The notes beneath the pieces are model-generated. The model was given only the letters and a program-made list of their open reading frames with translations. It ran no database searches and was not told the DNA's origin. Source: Thelephora terrestris (lineage: Eukaryota > Basidiomycota > Agaricomycetes > Thelephorales > Thelephoraceae). Taken from it: a stretch of 64,000 bases of DNA. Both the position numbers and the translations under genes were made by a program. Location: the NCBI GenBank assembly GCA_015956445.1, contig WIUZ02000015.1, forward strand, positions 310,001 to 374,000, written 5' to 3'. Below are positions 1 through 10,888 of this stretch, piece by piece; positions within the stretch are counted from its first letter, which is position 1; every line of letters starts with the position of its first letter.

Positions 1-2289
1 TGATTTCCTTGAGGTACGCGTTGAATCCGGCCTTTGTGTTGCCCGATATGGCGAGCCATTCTCCCAACCATAGTTGCCTGAGATCTTTGGTTAGTGTATG
101 TAGACATGATAGGTATGCGCACATACCTCCAAGGGAACCGCCCTTTGGCTCCAGTCCTCTTCTTGGTGGGGGCAGCAACGGGCTCCGGAGATACGGAGGG
201 GGCCGTGAGGCTGTCGCTATCTCCATTGGTGTTCCCATCATTGGAGGGAGCGAGAGTGGCGATGATCGGAGTGATGACGGGAGGGGGGGGAACCGACGAA
301 GAACTGTGGGTTGGGCTCGAACTGGGAAGGTCCTTAAGCATGGCCCTTATCTGGGTAAAGGGACCGGGAGAGGGAGTAAGAGGGCCAGCACCCGAAACAG
401 AGTCGTTGAGTGCATCCAATACATTTCGGGAGGCGGTGCACAGGGTTTGTTCTGGGGTGGCGGAATGAGGGGGGGAAGGTTGGACGGCACGACTTCCCGA
501 TGCAACCGGAGGGTTCTGTTTCGTAACTAGGTTAATGGATGCAATTGAACCACCCTAGAACGGACAGACTTACCTGTGGGGTGGAGGGACGAGGGGGCTG
601 GGGATCGACGGCGCCAGTTCCCGACGCAACCTGGGGATCGACGGCGCCGGTTCCCGACGCAACCGGAGGGTTCTGTATCATAACCAGGTTAGATTAGTTG
701 ATGAGACCACCCTAGAATCCACTTACTTGAACGGGTAGAGCCTTGGGAGCAGGCTGAGTGACCTTCACCTTCGAGCTAGAGAGGGGGGTCAAGAAAGTCC
801 ACCCATAGCGTAGCGAGAGAACCGGTACAATATATCTGTCTGTGTGTTGTTAGCAGAGGTATTGATAGACATAATAGACTACGACTTACCTTGCCAATCT
901 TGGCGGTATTTTTTTTGGGCTGTGCCTTCGGGGGGTGGAAGTCGGTGGTCGTGGCAGTCGCCTTCCCCTTCCCTTTGCTTTTCTTGGGAGAAGCCGGACG
1001 CATGTCGTCGGATTCTGGACGTCCACGCTTCGAGCCAGCGGAGGGACCCGACGACTCCATGGGCTCCGGGTCGATAGTGGGGTTGGACGCCCTGACAGGG
1101 GCCTCGTTTGTTGTGTTCCCGGGGGCTGGGGAACCGTCTTCCGCCTCCGAGGAGATCACCAGCACAACCTTCTTCTTCTTTTGATTGCCAGTGGGCTGGG
1201 AACCTTCTGTATCCGAGGATATCTCCAGGATATCGGTGGGATCGGGAAGGATTGCTGCGAATTTTTTCTTGAGGGTCGGGTCGTTCTCGATAATGGCCAG
1301 GATCCTGCTTTTCCTATAATAGTTAACCCATATTTGTCTTACCTTCCAATGGCCTTCGCAGAGTCGAAGCCAAGGATATTTCTCCTCCATAGTCTTGCGG
1401 AAGTCCTCCCGGCGATTGAGTCCAAGGCCGGAATAATGCACGGGTAGCTTGCCGTCCTGGAGCATATCTACCCAGTATGCGGTGAGATCTCCCTGGACCT
1501 CTTCTTTGACGTCTGCTGAGACAGGGACGCCGAACTCGTCCTCAAAAAAGAGGGTGAGGACAGGAGGGGGGCGGGAGTCCAGGGTGTGGGATTCCTTGAG
1601 CTTGGCACCGTTACGGATTTCCTGCCATACGCTTCGGGGCCAGAACTTGACGCGCTTGTAGTCAACCTGCTTTGGGTTGAGCGGGATCCCAAACGTCCCG
1701 ATCCCAGGAATTTCCCCGGTGTAATTGGCCGCGATATGTTCGGCAATCTTCTGGACGTTGTCCTTCGTGTCGTAGATCGCATCGCGAAGGCCCTCAAACA
1801 TCTGTTCATATTCCCTGTCGATATTTTGATGATAGTTAGGCGCATATAATGTGTAAAATATGTAGACACTTACAATGAGGATTTTCCGAGGAGATGGGCG
1901 TCATGCACCTCGCGCTGCAATCTAGCACATTTAGCACGTAAATCCATTAGTTCAATCAAGTTGGGGTCGTCGTCGTCAACGGGAGAAGAGGATTGAGAGT
2001 GATATTTTTTTGCAGGCACAGAGATACGAGATTTCCCAGAATGAGGCCCATGACCACGAGATTTAGGGTCACGGCGAGCACGAGAGTCATATGGGTGAGA
2101 CCTGTGAGAGCCAGTAGGACCAGATACACGAGCAGCACGAGGCTCGTACTCGAGAGAGTCGTCCAGATCTAGATCGCCTTGATCGAAAGGCGAGGACCAG
2201 TCACAAGGAGGAGGAGAACCAGACAAGGCATGATCCTCATCGTCAAGAGCATGCGAAGAAGGTCGAGCTACCCTAGAGGAGACAGGCAT
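1..2289 (-). CDS. Second gene of the CACTA element, unknown function (partial, continues beyond window)
   Basis: I do not recognise a domain. A consistent minus-strand splice model is 2289-1874, 1814-890, 768-727, 672-574, 515-127 and 77 to beyond 1, with canonical GT/AG ends and phases that agree (exons 1 and 2 together give 447 codons exactly). The N-terminus is Ser/Arg/Asp-rich; a middle segment (MFEGLRDAIYD onward) looks globular; then follows a Lys/Ser-rich, low-complexity region with a KKSKGKGK basic stretch that could be a nuclear signal. Exons 4 and 5 are related by tandem duplication. The gene starts 150 bp downstream of the transposase stop on the same strand, so it is probably the element's accessory protein, by analogy with the TnpA-type partner of plant CACTA elements. 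That role is inference. Confidence 0.6.
541..720 (-). repeat. Tandem exon/intron duplication inside the CACTA accessory gene
   Basis: The branch site, acceptor and first codons of exon 5 (TAACCTAGTTACGAAACAG then AACCCTCCGGTTGC) recur nearly unchanged at exon 4 (TAACCTGGTTATGATACAG then AACCCTCCGGTTGC). Exon 4 itself holds two 33-bp copies encoding VASGTGAVDPQ. The result is three related proline-rich repeats in the protein, all in phase 0. Confidence 0.7.
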
Positions 2290-2439
2290 TGGAAAACAGC
2301 AGAGAGAGAGAGGAGGAAGATAATGGGAGAGAAAAAGAGAGAGATAAGATGAGATTTTTTTTGGGGATGGGGATATGTCGTGCGGATCGGATCGGGCTGG
2401 TCGGTCTCTGCAAATGTCGTCATATTGGTTGTAATATAT

Positions 2440-5400
2440 TTATTGGTTGTCCCCAGGGTCGTCTGCCTCCATTACATCTAATCCTATCCTTTCTACTACA
2501 TAAAACTGGTCGCTGTGTCCGTCAATTGCAAACGGAAAGGGGACCATCGCCACGACCGATTGAATCGACTTGGCACTTACGACCACAAGCGGCCTCTCCC
2601 TATGACGTCTACAGACTGCAAGCGTCGTGTGAGTGTATTGCAGGAGGTATTTGTTGGGCGGTGCATAGAACGACACGAGCGCGAAGGCTCGTAACTCTTC
2701 TCCAAACATCTTGAAGAAGTAGAATTCAATTTCGGCAAAGTACATGGCGTTTTGATAGAAGATCTTCGGTACCTTTTGTCAATAACGTACAGACTCAAAT
2801 TGAATCAAGATGCTTACCTTAACGTTGCGATCCATCCGGGACATGTCCGAGCACCAATCCACTTCCTTCCATCGGGATCTTGCTATCTGCTCGGTGGGAA
2901 GTTTGAGACGCCCCCAACGATAGACGGTCCATCGATCAATATCTTCTGCACCCGGGTAGCCGGAGAAGAAGGTATCCAGGGCGGTTTGTTCGTCGTCAGG
3001 AAGGCGATAGAGGGTCGTGTCCTTCGGTCCCAATAGCAAGTAGTTGTCGCCTAGATCCTTAGATCCTCGAGGGTCCTTGTCTTGTATTTGTAGGTCAGGC
3101 CACATAGCAGTAAGGGCGTTAGTGTATGCAACACGCTTCGCTTGTGCTGCAAGGTTCCGGAATATATTTGATGGCTGTTTGAGGAGGTTGCCAAGGTACC
3201 CGATTGTGCGCTCCATAGTCCACTGCGAAGAAAGCCAGAGGGGTCCGAGCCGATGGGTCTCTCGCGCGAGATGGGTGAGGGAATGCACGCATTGCCGGAT
3301 GAAGTGGAGCCGGTCTGGGTTGCGCTCACAGTAGATAACCTCGAAGTCAACAACCCATTGGAGGAGGAGCTGATGCGCGGCAAGCAACTGCTCCCGAGAG
3401 ATTGCACGCTGGTGAATGATCCGAACCGCGCGGACGAGCCTACAGAAGTGAGAGTAATAGGGGTCTGGAAGAATCCTATAGAAGACGCCAGGTCCCAGGC
3501 CGTAAAGATATGTTAGAAACTCCCAGGCCTTGTATCCACTCGAGACCTTCTCTTGCGGATTTCGAGGAGGACGGCCAAAGGAAGTCGGTAGATACTTAGC
3601 AGCATCTGAGACCACCGCACCATGAGCCTTCCAGACATTTCCAGTAAGTACTGCCCACGGCCAAACGGACGTACGATCCTGATCGCGAGCAGCAGGTCGA
3701 GCGCACCATAGGTCGAGGAATAGAGCCGCCATGTTTATCAGCGGCTGGTGCATCAGATCGCCTGGGAAGCAGGTAGGAAGCGGTAGGGTGCGAGGTATAC
3801 CAGAGAATATACTCGGCTTCCCTATACCTGTTGCCAAACGGCGTCTCCTGTATTCAGCCTCACTATCTGAATTGATAACCGAGATTAGATCTCGCCTGTA
3901 GATCGCGGGATCTGGGGCCAGGAGAGAGGTAACGTCGACGTCCGCATGGGAGGAGGTGCGATGATCTTCGAAGCCGATAGGTCGTAGAAGAGCAGGATAG
4001 TAGTGAGATCCGTGTTCCTTGTTACGCCCGGCAAACCCACAGAGAAGTCTGCAGCCACAACGGCCGTGATGTCCAACAGATCCGGTAAGCTGCCCCATCG
4101 CGATTGAATCTGCCAAGTCCAAGAAGAGGAATAGACGAGATCTCGCCTGTTTTCGGTCATAGGCATCCCAAATCGGCAGAGATTCGCGCTGAAGCGCAGA
4201 TACGTGGGCCAGGCCAGGGAACAAGAATGAATCCAAGTCCCCAGGTGGTTCTGGGCCAGGGATAACGCCACCAGGAAGGATGTTGCGCATCTTGTAACGT
4301 TTGTCCGGCCCCAGATCGAGGATTATCCAGATGTAGATCCAACAGTCGGACTGTTTACTCTTGTTGAGTTGCACACCGTCCATCGAGAGCATGACAACTG
4401 TGTCGTATTCGCGGATCGTTCTATTCCGGACAAGTTCTAGATAGTCCTCGCCACAGATAATGTCGTCGTAGAGTTTTGTACGTTCGCCGGTCGTCGCCTC
4501 TTCGTTCAAAATTTCTAAAGTCCTCTCCCATCGATAGTGCATGGCCTTGGCCATTTCTGAGTGTTTTCGGCAGGCCTGGAGTTGCGGACCGACTGGAAAG
4601 GTCGTGAATACTTTCCTAGGGACCTTTCTCTCGCTGTTAGACTCGTCGAGATCTTTCTGTACGTAGCGCGACTCCCCGCAATCGGGACAACGTTCCAGGT
4701 CCCGATATGGCCCAGTAAACCCAACGCACGTCTTGATACACATGTGGTGGTCCCAAGTAACAACCCCAGAGAGCTGTCGAGCCTGTTGTTCGACCTGGTA
4801 GTACGACAGTAGTTCGATGTCAGGATAGCAGGCCCAAAGGTTTCGGCGTGCGTCCTCGTAGGCCTTCTGAGAGTGATTCATGAAAGATACAAAATTCATG
4901 AGGGAAAGCCGGAGGTTACGGTCGTCCGGAGGGGTACAGTCGTGGGCTCTGGGATCCAGAAACTCCTCGAGCTCGTCAGGACCAAACTGAGATGCGAGAG
5001 TGGATTCTCCCAGCATACGGATGAACTCCAGAGCGATGCGAATCTTTGGGATCCGGGCGGGAGGAAACTCGTCCGGAGGTGGTGGCATTCGGTCAGAGTC
5101 ATCATGGTCAGAACCTGGTGGAGGGGGAGGTGGAGGTGGAGGTGTTGGAGGGGGAGGGGGAGGTGTTGGGGGGCGAGAACGAGGTGGGGGAGACAGGACG
5201 CGGGGAGTGGGAGGCTGGGGCGTTGGCAGAGGTGTCCGACGTCTTTGGTCGTCCTCTATATCTTCGTCCTATTCAAAAACCAGTAAAAAATGCAGCAGGA
5301 TAGATTAGATTTGCGTTACACTCACTGAATCTGATCTAGACGCCCGGCTAATGTTATCGGGGGGATCTACTTCATCCGGAGGTTCTTTTACGTCCAAGCT

Positions 5401-5574
5401 TCCACGAGGGCTAGATGCCACATCCGGAGGATCTTCCCGGGCCCTCCTGGTGCGGGGAGGATTGTAGGTAGACACAAGAGTACGACGACTCTGTGCCTTG
5501 TTATGAATATACCAAGTCCCTTTAACAACTAGACTTCCACGGCAGTTGTCGCATTCACACCAATGGTCGGCCAT
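2440..5574 (-). CDS. Tnp2-family CACTA transposase
   Basis: Likely DDE transposase of the Tnp2 (Transposase_21-like) family, acting in the nucleus on the element ends. Three exons on the minus strand, 5574-5326, 5268-2818 and 2772-2440, give 1010 codons plus stop with all junctions in phase 0. I start at the ATG giving MADHWCECDNCRGS, because the longer frame has no upstream ATG; this start carries a Cys-rich zinc-binding-like motif. Then comes a proline-run linker, a second Cys motif (CIKTCVGFTGPYRDLERCPDC), and the family core with VMLSMDGVQLNKSKQSDCWI, NILPGGVIPGPEPP and FPGDLMHQPLINM. The C-terminus (FAEIEFYFFKMFGEELRAF) is typical of basidiomycete copies. I see no interruption, so it may encode a full-length enzyme. 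The catalytic triad was not assigned. Confidence 0.88.
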
Positions 5575-5734
5575 CGCCTCGGGATATGAAACCGAGGTTC
5601 TGGCGCAGGTAGATTCCACGAACTACGATAAGATTGTCGACTGGAGGTCGGAGTGACTTAGACTTAGAAAATTTTCGATCACAAGGCGAAATTTTATTCT
5701 TGTAAATATCGAAACTCCCTACACATGCCTAGTG

Positions 5735-6150
5735 TCACGTAGAGAAAATACCAGAGTTCAACCAAATTTATTCGAAATCGATCCTAGACAGAACGTCGGG
5801 TCGATCCGAGTCGCCCCCAGTTGTTCTTTTCGGGTCAAGTCGCGACCGATCGGTGCCGGTGGATGAATTTCTTGCTGGGCCTGATCAGTGGGACTTTTGG
5901 GGTGAGGAAGCGCACGTGGATGCTTGGCGCTTATCCCACCACACTTCCTCCGACGCCATCATGCCCCTCTCCACCGAGAGGGGAGAATTGTACCCAGGAG
6001 ATGACTTGTCCGTATCCGAGCTCTTGTATGCAGCCAAAAAGAAGCTGCGAGGATTTACATTTGATTCGAGGTCAGTTTTGAAAATCATCATGCTAAACGT
6101 TCATTAAAAGGTCGGTAATGAAACTGAGATCCTATAGGATCGTCACGACC
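5735..6150. other. Intergenic stretch with a short open, coding-like segment
   Basis: Between the CACTA end and the F-box gene there is an open plus-strand frame at about 5823-6074 (acidic, contains GEEAHVDAWRLSHH) followed by a possible GT donor, but no ATG opens it and I recognise nothing. It may be a 5' leader or upstream exon of the F-box gene, or a remnant. No other feature is evident. Confidence 0.3.
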
Positions 6151-7723
6151 ATGGATCCGTTTGAGGTAAATCAAAAGAACTGAAGCTCAGTTGTCGTCCA
6201 TCCGTTGAACCTACGCGTATCATTCCCCGTGGTAGATTGGTCGTCTTGAGCAAGACACGCAGGAAGTGCTTCGCTTGCTTAGGTCCATCAAGAACAACTT
6301 CGCGCCCATCAATCGCATTCCACCAGAACTCTTCTCCACTATTCCGCAATACCGCGACAAAAGCTGCATGGACAAAAGCTTGATCGCCCTGACCCATGTG
6401 TGTCAAGGCTGGAGGGAGGTCCTCACGACGTATTCCTCGTTGTGGACCCGCATGGATTGCACGAATGCCGAAAAAACACGTGTTTACATAAAACGTTCGA
6501 AATCTTCGCCTCTAGAGATTGCCCTCCGCGAAAATGGCGTCTCGCGTTACCAGAAGGACGCATTACTTTTGGTTCTCCCACACATCAGCCGCGTTGCGTC
6601 GATCAACGTCTTTGGGGGCAGGAAGCTCCTCCAAGATTTCACGGAAACCTTCTCCTGCCCCGTCCCCATTCTCAGACACATGGTCATAAGACTCTCCGGC
6701 CATCTCACTCCAGTCCTTTGGCACAAGCTTTTCGATGGGAACCTATCGTCATTGTGTACGCTAAGCATTGCCGGAGTCATCCCCCGTCTACCCTGTGAAA
6801 GTCTGTCGAAACTCACGACCTTGCTAATTCCCCTCTTCTCGAGAGAATCACTCACGCCGCTTCTCGACATCTTCGCGAACGCCCCTCTGCTGAGCGAAAT
6901 TAAGCTCGGTGGGATACCAGACTCCTACGACGCCCCTCCCGGACGGGTCGTGTCCTTGCCCTGCCTGAAAACGTTCACCATTTGCACGGATACACAACCT
7001 GTGTGGATACTCTTGAGTCACCTCATCATACCAGCCGGGGCATCGTTAACAATGGATCTCTATTTGACTCGAGTAGAATCCATGTTTCGAAAATACATAC
7101 CAAACACCTTCGACAACCTTCAAAACATTTCCTGCATCTCTTCGATAAGTCTCGACTTTGGAGGGGCAACGGCCTCCCTACAGTTAAGCGGCCCAAGCGG
7201 AGGAGGGCTCCTCATACGCGGCTTCCGGGATTGGGCTTCGCCCCAGATCACGGACGAAGTGATCCTCCGGTCTCTTGACTATTTCGCCCTTTCGGGAACC
7301 CGAAGAGCGACCGTTAGGATGTACAAATCAAAGAGACCCGAAGCAGTCGACAACGCCCCTCATCACATCCTTGATGTCATGAAAGACCTCCGCACACTCT
7401 TCCTGAACCTATGCAACAATCGACACTTCATCCTCGCGTTGAATCCAGACCGAAATCCCTCGAGATCTGTCGTGTGCCCGAGATTGGAGGAGTTTATCGT
7501 TTACGTGGAGGACTACGGAGCGTTGGATTTCGGAGAGTTGACGAGTATGGCTGAGGAGCGTGCGTTGAGAGGTGCGAGGCTTCGGTTGATAAGGGTGATC
7601 CATCAAGGCGTACTTGTGCCGGGGGCAGAGGCGGTTAGGCTGAGGGAACATGTTGCGCATGTCGACTACAGGTTTGTGGAAGGTCGGCCTGAGTGGGATA
7701 GCATTCCAGTCGATTGGGAATAA
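6151..7723 (+). CDS. F-box / leucine-rich-repeat-like protein
   Basis: Probable substrate-recognition subunit of an SCF ubiquitin ligase, from the large F-box families of Agaricomycetes. Model: a tiny first exon 6151-6165 (MDPFE), a 70-nt intron (gtaaat...ggtag), then 6236-7723, giving 500 aa. The splice restores a helix IGRLEQDTQEVLRLLRSIKN leading straight into the F-box core INRIPPELFSTI, which is why I prefer it to the downstream ATG at 6266. After the F-box (CQGWREVLTTYSSLW) the protein is a long run of Leu-rich segments, typical of degenerate LRR-type F-box proteins. No frame problem is seen. The substrate is unknown. Confidence 0.82.
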
Positions 7724-8629
7724 TTGGTGGGAAGAAAAGTATCCTGTCCTGCCCCCTCGCCCCTCTCCCTCAGTTGTGAGTTGCCTTCGAACTGATTAGC
7801 CGTTGACTCTTGTACGCGTACATTAGAAAGAAATCTTGCCATGTAGGATGCCCTATCCTTTGTTTTGATGCCGATTGATCAAACGAGAGATTCTGCAGTC
7901 TTTTGCCTGCTGACCGTTGCCAGCCAGCTTGCTAACCCACGTTCTCGCCGTGGTGTATGAGGCTTCTGTTAGTGTCGGCAAAACACAAATGATCCGAGCA
8001 AGGCAAAGCATTTGAGCTGCTCTGTCCAGTTGCGAGTCCTTGGTAAGCGAATCCAACCTGGGCTGCGCTGGTGGAGAATGCGCGTACTCAACTTCGAGAA
8101 TTTGAGACCCGGGAAGCGTGACGAGGTCTCCCTATATATTGCATCACCCTCGAGAGACAAGGGTCCCCGTGGATTTGCAAATCACGAGCACGGGAAAGGT
8201 TTATCCGGGTGGTTGATCATCATGGTCACTGAGCTCTTCCTTCCTCCTTCCATTCGCGTTCTTGACATCCCCAAGTGGTTCTTATTCTCGAGGAACATTC
8301 GTCCTGGGTTTTACGGAAAGTCACTGTGTCGCTCACTCGCTGCGTGACCTGGTGCTGGTCTACACGACGTCCTTGTCAAGCCTTGTCATCGCGCTGTCTC
8401 GGATTCCGTGGAACACGATGTCAGAGCCGACGTGAAAGAAGTGGGGAGTCGCTCTAGCGCCGTTCCTCGGGACACTCAACCCTTCTTCTTCCCCGTCACG
8501 TTGTTCGGCAATGTTAAACTTCCTTTGGTTCCCAATAAAATACCTACAATGTTCGTTTCCACCTATTTCGTTCTTCCCTCTCCTCCCCCTCGCCCATCCT
8601 CACACTTTCTTTTTTCTACGCCTTGACCG
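7724..8629. other. Intergenic, F-box 3' flank and exo-glucanase promoter region
   Basis: No convincing gene on either strand; short open frames here lack context. The pyrimidine-rich run at about 8565-8620 (ctcctccccctcgcccatcc, then tttctttttt) just before the glucanase ATG is typical of fungal core promoters and transcription starts. Confidence 0.4.
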
Positions 8630-10407
8630 ATGCTGATCCGCGGTTCCCTCGTTGCGCTCGCTGTGGCTCTAGTTTCGTCGTCAGTGTCTGCGATCTCGCC
8701 GGGGTTTCCTTATGGGTCTCAAAAGGTCCGAGGCGTGAATTTGGGTGGTTGGCTCGTACTGTGAGTTCGCATAGTCTTACGCTCATGCTGTTCCCGTGCT
8801 TCTTGCGTTGGGCGATCACGCATGATGCCCGCCGGCGTTCCTCTGCGCTTTGCTTGGAATGATACGCTTGCGACTCCGACTTACGCGCTTTTTTTTTTTT
8901 GTTGCATCCAGGGGTTCGTCTCTTTGCTCTTCGTCGCTTGCGGTGCGCTGTGAACTGTTACACATACTGACGAGAACTGGGTGGATTTCGTTCGGTTTGC
9001 AGAGGTGTGTTGCTCCGCCTTTCCGGTGGAAATTATATTAGGCGAGACTCCAAGGATCTGACGGCATTCATTAATTAGCCCTGGATTACTCCAAGCCTTT
9101 TCGACAACACTGGGAACGACGCCATCGTTGACGAATGGTCCTTTTGTCAACTCCAACAACGCAATGTTGCCTCGAATGTGCTGCAGTCTCACTGGAACAC
9201 AGTGAGCGCCTCTTCACACTTTCGTTCTTCACGAAGACCCGTTTAACTCGTTTTCGTGGCGCATTTTTTGGGGGATGTTTAGTGGATTACTCAATCGGAC
9301 TTTGCGGCTATCGCTGCTGCCGGCTTAAACCACGTTCGTTTGCCGATTGGGTACTGGGCTTGGGATGTCAGCCAAGGTAAGCGTCATCTCGTTGCCCTCC
9401 TGCACGGCGGAAGCCTCACCGCGAGGACCATATCAGGCGAACCCTATATCCAAGGCCAACTCCAATATCTCGACATGGCTGTAGAATGGGCTGGTCAATA
9501 CGGATTGAAGGTCATCATCGACCTGCACGGCGCTCCGGGGAGCCAGAACGGTTTCGACAACTCTGGTCAGAGGCTCGATTACCCGGGATGGCATACGCAA
9601 AGCGGCGCTGTCGCTCGCACGAACGCTATCATCAAGACCATCGCTAACGGTTACGCGGGTAACCCGTCGGTGGTCCCTATCATTTCTCCGCTCAACGAGC
9701 CCGCTGGGTTCTACGACGAGATGATGGGAACGATCAAGCAGTACTGGTACGATTCGTTTGGGAACATCAGGTACCCATACGGAACTTCCCAACAGGTGAG
9801 TTGAGCCGGTTTTCAGCTGGATGTGTACGCGTGATTAAAATTAACACCTCATTTGCAGAGCGACACTGTCGTTCTGATCCACGACGCGTTCAAGGGTCTT
9901 AGCTACTGGAACGATTTCATGACCGGTGGAGATCAGGCGTGGCCCGGTGTAGCCATGGACGTGCACATCTATCAGATGTTTACCCTCGACCAGGTTGCCT
10001 ATTCCGACGATCAGCACATCAGCGCCGCCTGTTCGCAAGGAGGCGCCCTATCTTCCTTCCACCTCTGGACGATCGTCGGTGAATGGACGCCCGCTGCCAC
10101 CGATTGCGCCAAATACCTCAACGGACGCGGGCGCGGCGCGCGCTACGACGGAACCTACGGTGGTGCCAAATATACCGGAAACTGTGCGGCCAAGACTGGG
10201 AACGGAGCGAATTTCAGCCCGGATTACAAGACGTTCCTCAGGAAGTATTGGGAAGCGCAGACTATCGCTTTTGAGCAGGGCGCCGGGTGGATCCAGTGGA
10301 CGTGGAAGGCGGAGAACGCGGATGATTGGAGTTATCAGGCCGGGTTGAAGTATGGATGGATCCCTCAGAACCCTAGCGACAGGCAGTACCCTGGAATCTG
10401 TGGATGA
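8630..10407 (+). CDS. exg: Secreted exo-beta-1,3-glucanase, glycoside hydrolase family 5 (GH5_9)
   Basis: Hydrolyses beta-1,3-glucan from non-reducing ends; in fungi this family remodels the cell wall. The N-terminus is a signal peptide ([21 protein letters not shown]). Family motifs follow: [52 protein letters not shown], the acid/base Glu in PLNEPAG and the nucleophile Glu in [13 protein letters not shown]. Exons: 8630-8760, 8912-8913, 9003-9004, 9079-9201, 9283-9376, 9437-9795, 9859-10407; total 1260 nt, 419 aa, all in frame. The two 2-nt exons are inferred: the exon ending in CT and the exon starting CCC TGG can only be joined in frame as CT-GG-AG-CCC, which rebuilds the conserved Leu-Glu-Pro-Trp; introns 2 and 3 both carry a CTGAC branch site. 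The enzyme call is firm; the microexons need transcript support. Confidence 0.92.
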
Positions 10408-10888
10408 GGAAAGACCTCTGTTTGGATTGGCCGTCGTTTCGGACCCTCTCGTGATGGGGCAGCGATGTAGGTCTTGTATATTGCCCTCTTCGGACGCTCA
10501 TCCGTGTATATCTATATCCTTTCCCTTCCTTTCACCCACTCTTTTTTTGGTTTATCGTTCACGTCTATTCCCTCTCAAGTCACGGACATTAGGACTCACG
10601 CTAGTAATACCCTACCAATGCCCTCGCGGCGATATACACAGACCAAATACGATATACCTCGTCGTGGAGAAATAAGCCAGTCTCCCGGCTTTAAATGTAC
10701 ATATCCGAACACGGCGTGACCCGACGAGCCTCCTTCCTTGAGTTCAAGCCTCTCGAATTTCTGCAACGAGCCGGTTTACTCCAATACGCTGGATGCGCTT
10801 AAACGGGCGGTCCTATGTATTAACAAGAGGTTCTCTTTAATCTAAGTCTACCAGCGAGCAGGTCGGGGCGAACGACAAGGCCCCAGCT
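10408..10888. other. Convergent intergenic region
   Basis: 3' flanks of the glucanase gene (plus) and the F-box gene (minus). T-rich tract at about 10510-10560; no gene seen. Confidence 0.4.

Larger units (their letters stand above)
1..5734 (-). mobile_element. CACTA (En/Spm, Tnp2-type) DNA transposon, right part
   Basis: The terminus reads CACTAGGCATGTGTAGGG when read inward on the minus strand (plus positions about 5717-5734), which is the CACTA end signature. Just inside it lies a Tnp2 transposase gene, followed on the same strand by a second gene. The left terminus is outside the window, so the terminal inverted repeat and the 2-3 bp target duplication cannot be checked; the bases after the end are tca. 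Two co-oriented genes, a transposase and an unrelated helper, is the known layout of CACTA elements. The transposase gene reads through its exons without interruption, so the element may have been active recently. The family call is strong; the right boundary rests on the terminal motif only. Confidence 0.8.

Noticed and set aside
9-530. Plus-strand reading frames at the left edge
   Set aside because: They are the opposite strand of well-spliced exons 5 and 6 of the CACTA accessory gene.
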